Source of the DNA: Cocleimonas sp.
Lineage (GTDB): Bacteria > Pseudomonadota > Gammaproteobacteria > Thiotrichales > Thiotrichaceae
Assembly (NCBI GenBank): GCA_023145485.1
Contig: JAGLDT010000061.1
Coordinates: forward strand, 1 to 7,978
DNA length: 7,978 bases
Reading direction: 5' to 3'
Shown: positions 1-5,302 of the stretch, piece by piece
Layout: each line of letters starts with the position of its first letter
Numbering within the stretch: position 1 is the stretch's first letter
Notes under the pieces: model-generated
The model's input: only the letters and a program-made list of their open reading frames with translations
Databases searched by the model: none
Told to the model about the DNA's origin: nothing
Translations under genes and position numbers: made by a program

Positions 1-1279
1 TCATCTTGCTCATTTGCTTATGTTGCTTGAGGATACGGTTGACATCCTGAATCTGCATGCCACAACCCATCGCAATACGCTTTTTACGCGAACCTTTAAT
101 AATGGCAGGGAAACGACGCTCCTGGGTTGTCATGGAGTTGATAATAGCCACCATCCGTGCCACTTCTTTATCCCCTGCTTTTTCCTGAATTTGCGCTGAT
201 AGATTCCCCATTCCTGGCATTTTTGACATCAAGCCACCCATGCCACCCATTTTTTCCATCTGTAACATTTGCTTTCGTAGATCTTCAAGATCAAAGCCGT
301 GTCCTTTATTGAGCTTTTTAACTAATTTTTTAGCTTGCTTCTCATCAACATTCTGCTGTGCTTCTTCCACTAGGGACAGAATATCGCCCATACCTAAAAT
401 ACGTGATGCCATACGGTCAGGGTGGAAGGCTTCTAATGCATTAATTTTCTCACCAACACCGATAAACTTGATCGGTTTTCCTGTAATATGGCGCACCGAC
501 AAGGCAGCGCCACCGCGCGCATCACCATCAGCCTTCGTTAAGACGACACCTGTTAGTGGTAATGCATCACCAAAAGCTTTTGCGGTATTAGCCGCATCTT
601 GACCTGTCATACTATCGACAACAAACAGGGTTTCAATAGGGTCAATGATGGCATGTATTGCCTTAATTTCCCCCATCATTTCTTCATCAATGTGCAAACG
701 ACCAGCGGTATCGACAATCAGTACATCAAGAAATTTTACTTTTGCTTCTTGGAGCGCGTTAGCCGCAATATCAACGGGAGTCTGTCCTGTATCACTTGGG
801 ATAAATACAGCACCCGCTTGTTCAGCAACCGTTTCTAACTGTTTTATCGCAGCAGGACGATAAACGTCACAACTCACCACGCCTACTTTTTTACTATCAC
901 GATCCGTTAACAATTTTGCTAGCTTACCAGCAGTTGTTGTTTTACCCGCCCCTTGCAAACCTGCCATTAAAATAACCGCAGGTGGCTGTGATGCTAAATT
1001 AACAGACTCATTAGCTTGCCCCATGATTTCTGTTAACTCATCGTCAACAATTTTGATAAATGCTTGGCCTGGCGAGAGACTTTTTATCACTTCTTGACCA
1101 ATCGCGCGTTGCTTTACCCGCTCAATAAATGTCCGCACTACGGGCAAGGCAACATCGGCTTCAAGCAATGCCATGCGCACTTCACGCAAAGCATCTTTAA
1201 TATTATCGTCGGTTAAACGCGCCTGACCTCGTAGCTTTTTTACCGTATGGGAAAGGCGATCACTTAGATTATCAAACAT
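1..1279 (-). CDS. ffh: Signal recognition particle protein Ffh (SRP54), C-terminus cut by window edge
   Basis: Ffh is the GTPase of the signal recognition particle. With 4.5S RNA it binds hydrophobic signal sequences on ribosomes and docks with FtsY at the inner membrane. The reading frame is open from ATG (1277-1279) to the window edge, giving 426 codons; E. coli Ffh has about 453, so roughly 25-30 residues are missing. Visible in order: helical N domain (about 1-95); G domain with P-loop GLQGAGKTT (107-115), DTAGR (190-194) and TKAD (248-251); methionine-rich M domain from about 300 with repeated Met-Gly segments. The RNA-binding stretch SRKKRIAMGCGMQ reads GCG where the family usually has GSG. 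The start matches the usual MFDNL N-terminus. The Shine-Dalgarno is weak (AGTAGA-like). It is divergent from ypjD, as in E. coli. Identity is certain. Confidence 0.98.
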   Translation of the reverse strand, partial: MFDNLSDRLSHTVKKLRGQARLTDDNIKDALREVRMALLEADVALPVVRTFIERVKQRAIGQEVIKSLSPGQAFIKIVDDELTEIMGQANESVNLASQPPAVILMAGLQGAGKTTTAGKLAKLLTDRDSKKVGVVSCDVYRPAAIKQLETVAEQAGAVFIPSDTGQTPVDIAANALQEAKVKFLDVLIVDTAGRLHIDEEMMGEIKAIHAIIDPIETLFVVDSMTGQDAANTAKAFGDALPLTGVVLTKADGDARGGAALSVRHITGKPIKFIGVGEKINALEAFHPDRMASRILGMGDILSLVEEAQQNVDEKQAKKLVKKLNKGHGFDLEDLRKQMLQMEKMGGMGGLMSKMPGMGNLSAQIQEKAGDKEVARMVAIINSMTTQERRFPAIIKGSRKKRIAMGCGMQIQDVNRILKQHKQMSKM

Positions 1280-1374
1280 AATTTTCTACTTTTTTTATTT
1301 CATTTGAGAGGCGGGCGAACTGAGTCGAGGACTAAAAAAGAAAAAAACCACCTTATAAAGTAACTGTCTATTTC

Positions 1375-1404
1375 TTGCTTGCGCCGAAGGTGTTACATTA
1401 TAAC
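1375..1404 (+). promoter_or_regulatory. Putative promoter for ypjD-yfjD
   Basis: TTGCTT (1375-1380) and TATAAC (1399-1404) are separated by 18 bp on the plus strand, 35 bp before the ypjD ATG. The -35 matches the sigma-70 consensus at only three positions; the -10 matches at five. The -10 overlaps the ffh -10 on the opposite strand inside the dyad TGTTACATTATAACA (1391-1405), so the two promoters would compete for the same DNA. Confidence 0.35.
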
Positions 1405-1405
1405 A
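1397..1405 (-). promoter_or_regulatory. Putative extended -10 promoter for ffh
   Basis: Read on the minus strand, this is TGTTATAAT: a perfect TATAAT (1402-1397) preceded by a TGn extension. A partial -35, AGGACA, lies at 1424-1419 with a 16-bp spacer. Transcription would begin near 1390, giving an ffh leader of about 110 nt. It is a prediction from consensus only. Confidence 0.5.
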
Positions 1406-1438
1406 TCATTATCAGAATTGTCCTGCACACTAAAAACA

Positions 1439-2239
1439 ATGACAACCATCGCAATATTAGCAATTATTCTCTACCTTATTAGCTGGCTTTTACTCGGTTT
1501 CAAGTTGCGTACCCGCCTGAACAAAACAAAAGGCATCAATAAAAAAATTTATCTTTCGCTATGGCTTATTGCCGTTCTACTGCATGCGGGGGTACTCTAT
1601 TGGCCTTTGCTGAGTTCAGGGCTATCAATCAGCTTGATCACGGCAGCTTCACATATCATTTGGCTCACTAGCCTAATGTTGCTAATGACCACATGGACAC
1701 GTAATATTGAAGCGTTAGGGATTTTCATCCTTCCACTGACTGCTTTTACATTACTGTTACAACAAACGGTTACCCTAGACCCAACACATACCATTCCAAT
1801 CAATAACGGTCTAGGCGCGCATATTTTTACCTCTTTGCTCGCTTATAGTATGCTAATGTTAGCTGCTATTCAGGCTGCACTATTAGCAGAACAAAATAAT
1901 CACCTGCACAATCATAAACCTACGGGCTTTATCCGTACCCTGCCTGCATTGCAGGATATGGAGCTTCTGCTGTTCCGCTTTATTACCGTCGGCGTTGTCT
2001 TGTTAACCATTGCGTTAATCACAGGGTTTGTCTATCTGGATAATTTATTTGGCCAACATATCGCGCACAAAACGTTCCTTTCACTTTTTGCATGGGTTAT
2101 TTTTAGTACCTTATTAATTGGTCACATAAAGTTAGGATGGCGTGGACGCACTGCAATACGCTGGACACTAGCAGGCTTTATCATTCTCATGATTTCTTTT
2201 TTTGGTACAAAAATCATTCAGCATTTTTTAGGAACTTAA
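1439..2239 (+). CDS. ypjD: YpjD, inner membrane protein of the CcsA/cytochrome c assembly-like family
   Basis: The 266-residue product resembles E. coli YpjD (263 aa) in length, hydrophobicity and C-terminal signature: KTFLSLFAWV, then GH, GWRGR and an FFGTKIIQ-like end. About eight membrane segments are visible (near 3-20, 41-58, 66-85, 93-110, 127-150, 178-200, 212-229, 242-260). Histidines H49, H128, H210 and H229 fall in or beside helices, as in haem-handling relatives. However, the tryptophan-rich WGxxWxWD motif of true CcsA/CcmC haem-delivery proteins is absent, so a cytochrome c role is not established. ATG 1439 is preferred to the upstream in-frame TTG codons at 1379 and 1418, because those would add a hydrophilic tail ahead of the first helix and 1379 lies upstream of the proposed -10. 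The Shine-Dalgarno is poor. The stop lies 4 bp before yfjD, so an operon is likely. Confidence 0.9.
   Translation: MTTIAILAIILYLISWLLLGFKLRTRLNKTKGINKKIYLSLWLIAVLLHAGVLYWPLLSSGLSISLITAASHIIWLTSLMLLMTTWTRNIEALGIFILPLTAFTLLLQQTVTLDPTHTIPINNGLGAHIFTSLLAYSMLMLAAIQAALLAEQNNHLHNHKPTGFIRTLPALQDMELLLFRFITVGVVLLTIALITGFVYLDNLFGQHIAHKTFLSLFAWVIFSTLLIGHIKLGWRGRTAIRWTLAGFIILMISFFGTKIIQHFLGT
2230..2234 (+). promoter_or_regulatory. Ribosome binding site of yfjD/corB, fixing the GTG start
   Basis: AGGAA lies inside the last codons of ypjD, 9 nt before GTG 2244. It supports the GTG start and fits translation of both genes from one mRNA. Confidence 0.7.
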
Positions 2240-2243
2240 CATA

Positions 2244-3515
2244 GTGGATCTCGCCACCGTCCCTCTGTGGATACTTTTTACCGTATTAATTGTTTTTTTC
2301 ATTCTGTCTGCTTTTTTCTCAGGCTCCGAAACCGCCTTAATGGCATTAAACAAATACCGACTCAAGCATTTAGCTAAAAACAATATTGGCGCTCGCAAAG
2401 CCTTAAAATTACTGCAACAACCTGATCGTTTAATTGGTTTGATTTTACTGGGTAATAATTTGGTTAATATTGTTATTATCCAAATAGCTACTTTAATTGG
2501 CTTACGCTTAGGCGGTAATGCAGGTATTGCTATCGCTACAGCGATTCTCACGTTAGCACTGCTTATTTTTGCTGAAGTTACACCCAAAACCATTGCAGCC
2601 TTGCGTGCAGAAAAAATAGCTTTTCCTGCTGCTATTTTATTTACGCCTTTATTAAAAATAGCCTTTCCCGTGGTTTGGTTGATTAATATTGTTGCAAATT
2701 TCTTCGTGCGTTTATTTGGCGCAGATCCCAGTAAAGGCTCTTTAGAAACAGCGCTTAACCATGAAGAACTTAAAACGATCGTTAAAGACCCAGACTCAAG
2801 TTTCCGACATAATCATAAGGACATGTTGATTAGTGTCTTAGATCTCGAATCAACCATCGTTGAAGATATTATGATTCCACGCTCGGATATTGTTGGAATT
2901 GATCTAGATGATGACTGGAATGATATTGAAGAACAAATATTAAACAGTAACTTTACTCGTTTAGTTGTTTACAGAAATCGTCTTGATCAAGTCGAGGGTA
3001 TTATCCATTTGAGGCAATTAATTCATCATATTCATGAAGACCGTCTCAGCCGTGAAACCCTCATGGAATCAATGGTTCCCACTTATTTCACTCCTAATGC
3101 GACACCACTCACTACTCAACTGCTTAATTTCCAAAATGAAAAAAAACGCATCGCTCTTGTTGTCGATGAGTACGGTGAAATTCTCGGTATGGTCACGTTA
3201 GAAGATTTACTCGAAGAAATCGTACATGAATTTGCAGGCAGTATTGACCCGCTTGAAATTAAAGAAATGGACGATGACACCTACTGGCTTGATGGTAGTA
3301 TGCACATTCGTGATATCAACCGTCATTTAAACACCAATCTACCCACAGATGGTCCAAAGACACTTAATGGTTTAATGCTCGAACAACTCGAAACACTTCC
3401 AACCATTGGTACTACCACACTTATTAACAACTACCCATTAGAAATCCGCAAAATACAAAATAATACGGTTAAAAACCTGATTCTTTATCCAGCGATTAAG
3501 CGTGATACGGACTGA
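2244..3515 (+). CDS. yfjD: HlyC/CorC (CNNM) family transporter, YfjD/CorB type
   Basis: An inner-membrane protein of the CNNM/CorB-CorC family, associated with Mg2+ and Co2+ homeostasis. In Salmonella the counterpart beside ffh is called CorB. The 423-residue length matches E. coli YfjD (about 428). Domains in order: DUF21/CNNM transmembrane domain (about 1-190) with SGSET (26-30), GNNLVN (70-75) and EVTPKT (111-116); an acidic helical linker; two CBS repeats (about 205-265 and 270-330) including IMIPRSDI (209-216) and LVVDEYGEILGMVTLEDLLEEIV (split around 305-327); and a C-terminal CorC_HlyC domain (about 340-418). CBS pairs in this family bind Mg-ATP. Translation starts at GTG with a good RBS and ends at tandem TGA-TAA. 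It is the second gene after ypjD, as in E. coli. The family is certain; the transported ion is inferred. Confidence 0.96.
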   Translation: MDLATVPLWILFTVLIVFFILSAFFSGSETALMALNKYRLKHLAKNNIGARKALKLLQQPDRLIGLILLGNNLVNIVIIQIATLIGLRLGGNAGIAIATAILTLALLIFAEVTPKTIAALRAEKIAFPAAILFTPLLKIAFPVVWLINIVANFFVRLFGADPSKGSLETALNHEELKTIVKDPDSSFRHNHKDMLISVLDLESTIVEDIMIPRSDIVGIDLDDDWNDIEEQILNSNFTRLVVYRNRLDQVEGIIHLRQLIHHIHEDRLSRETLMESMVPTYFTPNATPLTTQLLNFQNEKKRIALVVDEYGEILGMVTLEDLLEEIVHEFAGSIDPLEIKEMDDDTYWLDGSMHIRDINRHLNTNLPTDGPKTLNGLMLEQLETLPTIGTTTLINNYPLEIRKIQNNTVKNLILYPAIKRDTD

Positions 3516-3614
3516 TAAAGGCAAGGTGTCATTCGTTTTCTGCAACGGTTGAAATTGGGTAGTTTGGATATGATAGTCTGAATTGCTCGTCCTAAGATAA
3601 TTGGAGTTAAAGTG
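3516..3614. other. Convergent gap between yfjD and rnd, no terminator seen
   Basis: These 99 bp separate two genes that point at each other. I see no stem followed by a T-run on either strand. Transcripts may end by Rho-dependent termination or run into one another. Confidence 0.5.
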
Positions 3615-4775
3615 TTAGGCGCTAGAAATAATGACAGCTTTGCCATTTTGTATCGCTAGTCCCTTCTTTCCTTTTAAAAGGTCATTAAATAAAGCATTAA
3701 CCAATGCGCCACGCCAGTCATTCGATAGTGTTTGGCGTTGTTCTAATACCATACTGGTAACTTTTTTACGCGTGGTGATAACGGCTGGGGTGATATCAAG
3801 CTCTTGAGCATGAATACTTAATGCGGTCATTAGTACATCAATCACTTTGTCCTGTGTAATACTTGGCTTTTTTCTATAATTGATTTCAGGGCATTCACTT
3901 TCGGCTAATGAGAGTCCTTTTGTTATGCAATCTAACCATATTTTATGATATTTTTTTGTACGGGCTGCATTAATGCCACGCATATCGGCAATTGTCTGTA
4001 CGTCTTTAGGTTGCTGTCTAGCAAGGTCAATGAGTATCTCGTCTTTAATCATCCATTTGCGCGGTAGATTTTTACGTTCAGCTAAATTTTCACGCCATGC
4101 GGCTAATTCTCTTAAAATAGCGAGTTGTTGTCGTTTAAGCACCTGTAACCCTCTCACTTTCTTCCAACGCGTTGTTGCATTAATCGCATAAAGCTTAGGA
4201 TCGATAAAGTGAGCAAAGTCATGATCTAGCCAGTCTAATCGCTCGAGTGAAATTAATTTATCACGGATGATGGGATAAGCCTGAGCAAGGTAGCGTACAT
4301 CATCAATCGCATAATCAAGCTGTGCTTGGTTCAGAGGTCGGTTTGCCCAATTAGTGCGTGATTGTGATTTGTCCAGATCAACTTTTAGTACCTGCTGCAT
4401 TAAGCGCGCATACCCCATATGATCACCATAACCTAAAACGGAAGCGGCGGGCTGGGTGTCAAAAATGGGTTGTGGAACTTGTCCGCTGAGGTAATTAAAA
4501 ATTTCTAGATCTTGATGCGCGGCATGCAATACTTTAATGATATTACTGTTATTGAGGAGATTTAATAAAGCTGAAATATCATCAATTTCTAAAGGATCAA
4601 TACAGGCGAGTTGAAGCTCCCCCTCCTTATTATGCGCCGCAATCTGTACTAAACAAAGTTTGGGGTAGTAAGTGCGCTCACGAATAAACTCAGTATCAAG
4701 AGCCAGCCATTGGCAGTGTTGAATAGATTCTATATAGGTCAATAAATCATCTGTAGTAGTTATGACTTGATACAC
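3615..4775 (-). CDS. rnd: Ribonuclease D
   Basis: RNase D is a DEDD-family 3'-5' exoribonuclease that trims the 3' ends of tRNA precursors and other small RNAs in the cytoplasm. With the start chosen here it has 386 residues (E. coli 375). Exonuclease motifs: LALDTEFIRERTYYP with D27 and E29 (motif I), HAAHQDLEIF with D89 (motif II), and YAIDDVRYL with Y155 and D159 (DEDDy motif III). An HRDC domain follows (about 209-289), then a C-terminal second helical HRDC-like region. The GTG at 4773-4775 is preferred: AAGGA sits 6 nt upstream and the resulting N-terminus (YQVITTTDDLL) aligns with E. coli RNase D (NYQMITTDDAL). An upstream in-frame GTG at 4812-4814 would add 13 residues but has no clear Shine-Dalgarno. 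The gene appears monocistronic. Confidence 0.95.
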   Translation of the reverse strand: MYQVITTTDDLLTYIESIQHCQWLALDTEFIRERTYYPKLCLVQIAAHNKEGELQLACIDPLEIDDISALLNLLNNSNIIKVLHAAHQDLEIFNYLSGQVPQPIFDTQPAASVLGYGDHMGYARLMQQVLKVDLDKSQSRTNWANRPLNQAQLDYAIDDVRYLAQAYPIIRDKLISLERLDWLDHDFAHFIDPKLYAINATTRWKKVRGLQVLKRQQLAILRELAAWRENLAERKNLPRKWMIKDEILIDLARQQPKDVQTIADMRGINAARTKKYHKIWLDCITKGLSLAESECPEINYRKKPSITQDKVIDVLMTALSIHAQELDITPAVITTRKKVTSMVLEQRQTLSNDWRGALVNALFNDLLKGKKGLAIQNGKAVIISSA

Positions 4776-4781
4776 AGCTCG

Positions 4782-4786
4782 TCCTT
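4782..4786 (-). promoter_or_regulatory. Ribosome binding site of rnd, deciding the start
   Basis: AAGGA on the minus strand, 6 nt before GTG 4775. It favours the shorter RNase D over the form beginning at GTG 4814, which has only an A+T-rich upstream sequence. Confidence 0.65.
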
Positions 4787-4899
4787 GGGTTAATTGAGGG
4801 TTTAGTATAATCACAATTTCTAATGATGATGTACAGACATATTGAAGCTAAAGGTATTAAAATAAAGAGATTATTCGGTATCTTTGTCTTTTATTAAAT

Positions 4900-4934
4900 A
4901 CCCTAGATACTGTATGTAAATTAGGGTGTTTTTT
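4900..4934 (+). terminator. Terminator-like stem-loop on the plus strand
   Basis: ACCCTA (4900-4905) pairs perfectly with TAGGGT (4922-4927), with a 16-nt loop, and six T residues follow at 4929-4934. The T-run is on the plus-strand side only. No gene ends just upstream on that strand, so it could stop antisense transcription from rnd or be chance overlap with the rnd promoter. The stem is short and the loop long. Confidence 0.4.
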
Positions 4935-4937
4935 CAA
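4909..4937 (-). promoter_or_regulatory. Putative sigma-70 promoter for rnd
   Basis: On the minus strand TTGAAA (4937-4932) and TACAGT (4914-4909) are separated by 17 bp. They match the consensus at five and four positions. Transcription would start near 4902, leaving a leader of about 126 nt before GTG 4775. The site overlaps a plus-strand terminator-like stem-loop. Confidence 0.35.
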
Positions 4938-4983
4938 TTTAAATAGATCTGATTATTTCATAAACAATTGATTTAAATAAAAA

Positions 4984-5019
4984 ATATTAGAACATAACTT
5001 AATAATTATATTCTAATAT
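4984..5019. repeat. A+T-rich 36-bp inverted repeat upstream of the FNR-like box
   Basis: ATATTAGAA (4984-4992) is the exact reverse complement of TTCTAATAT (5011-5019). One mismatched pair inside that, ATAA (4994-4997) pairs with TTAT (5006-5009), so 13 of 14 dyad positions match. It ends 11 bp before the FNR-like box. It may be a regulator-binding site or an extrudable A+T-rich element. I do not recognise it as a Fur, CRP or NarL site. Confidence 0.55.
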
Positions 5020-5030
5020 CTTTCTGTTAA

Positions 5031-5044
5031 TTGACATAGATCAA
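5031..5044 (+). promoter_or_regulatory. FNR/ANR-like binding site
   Basis: TTGACATAGATCAA differs at one position from the FNR consensus TTGAT-N4-ATCAA. Its centre is 5037.5. A -10-like TATCTA at 5065-5070 would place the transcription start near 5077-5079, so the box would be centred at about -40 to -41.5, the class II activator position. FNR and ANR are anaerobic activators; DNR/NNR-type and other CRP-FNR regulators recognise similar boxes, so the exact regulator is uncertain. Confidence 0.6.
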
Positions 5045-5076
5045 GAGAGGGCGCAGAGTTAGTTTATCTACGAAGG

Positions 5077-5240
5077 ACTTCTCCAATCGCTAGGAGACTA
5101 GATCGGTACTTATTCATTAGATTAAATACCGAGGTTTGCAACTTGAAAGCGTTGTCATCAAATTTAGATTGATATTAAATGTTGATTATTTTAAGTTTGC
5201 TATACCATAATGAACCCGCTCTTTTATGAGTGGGTTTTTT
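5077..5240 (+). ncRNA. Candidate FNR-regulated small RNA
   Basis: A plus-strand transcription unit of about 164 nt is bounded by an FNR-like promoter and a strong intrinsic terminator, with no protein gene inside. Predicted stems: TCTCC/GGAGA (5080-5084 with 5093-5097), which competes with a CTAG-GAGA-CTAG hairpin bearing a GNRA-type loop; TCGGTA/TACCGA (5103-5108 with 5127-5132); CAAC/GTTG (5139-5142 with 5151-5154); ATCAA/TTGAT (5157-5161 with 5169-5173); and the terminator stem. The layout resembles FnrS-type regulatory RNAs in control logic, but I see no sequence homology to E. coli FnrS. The start site is inferred from promoter spacing. Targets are unknown. The UUCUCC segment (5079-5084) could pair with Shine-Dalgarno sequences if it is exposed. 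Confidence 0.45.
5213..5240 (+). terminator. Strong intrinsic terminator on the plus strand
   Basis: AACCCGCTC (5213-5221) pairs with GAGTGGGTT (5228-5236), nine pairs including one G-U, with loop TTTTAT, and the run continues as T to 5240. On the minus strand the stem is followed by CATTATGG rather than a T-run, so it terminates plus-strand transcription. It therefore needs a plus-strand transcript inside the rnd-argH gap. Confidence 0.85.
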
Positions 5241-5250
5241 ATATCTGCTA

Positions 5251-5272
5251 TGGCTAAATCAGTATTTAGCCA
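5251..5272. repeat. Perfect 9-bp stem-loop near the 3' end of argH
   Basis: TGGCTAAAT (5251-5259) and ATTTAGCCA (5264-5272) are exact reverse complements around the loop CAGT. It lies about 30 bp beyond the argH stop. Neither side has a clean T-run (GTTTATATTTG on the plus strand, TAGCAGATAT on the minus). It may stabilise or weakly terminate the argH mRNA, or back up the terminator at 5213-5240. Confidence 0.5.
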
Positions 5273-5302
5273 GTTTATATTTGATGAGTCTTAGGAACTT
5301 CT

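Larger units (their letters stand above)
4776..5302. other. Gene-free, A+T-rich 527-bp intergenic region between rnd and argH
   Basis: No convincing protein gene is present; ATG-started frames are under 30 codons and lack Shine-Dalgarno sequences. In order it holds the rnd start region, a putative rnd promoter overlapping a plus-strand terminator-like stem (4900-4937), a very A+T-rich stretch with two ATTTAAAT palindromes, a 36-bp dyad (4984-5019), an FNR-like box (5031-5044), a candidate small RNA (about 5077-5240) ending in a strong terminator, and a 9-bp perfect stem-loop (5251-5272) before the argH stop. Confidence 0.7.

Noticed and set aside
240..863. Plus-strand open frames opposite ffh
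   Set aside because: They are antisense shadows of the ffh coding sequence with no family features.
1341..1392. CACCTT/AAGGTG stem followed by T7-C-T6 on the minus strand, resembling an attenuator in the ffh leader
   Set aside because: The stem has only six pairs with a 32-nt loop, and the predicted ffh start near 1390 removes part of the 5' arm. The T-rich tract is more likely just leader composition.
3973..4191. Plus-strand 72-codon frame opposite rnd
   Set aside because: Antisense to the HRDC region of RNase D; no Shine-Dalgarno or recognisable product.
4823..4897. 24-codon plus-strand frame beginning with three ATG codons and ending 2 bp before a terminator-like stem
   Set aside because: No Shine-Dalgarno, no promoter seen, low-complexity basic/hydrophobic product in A+T-rich DNA; most likely chance.
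5031..5060. TTGACA at 5031-5036 as a plain sigma-70 -35 element
   Set aside because: No acceptable -10 lies 16-18 bp downstream (the sequence there is GC-rich or AGAGTT). The symmetric FNR-like reading fits the downstream TATCTA better.
5179..5229. 16-residue hydrophobic frame inside the candidate small RNA
   Set aside because: No Shine-Dalgarno, and its stop falls within the terminator stem; a transcript translated there would be unusual.
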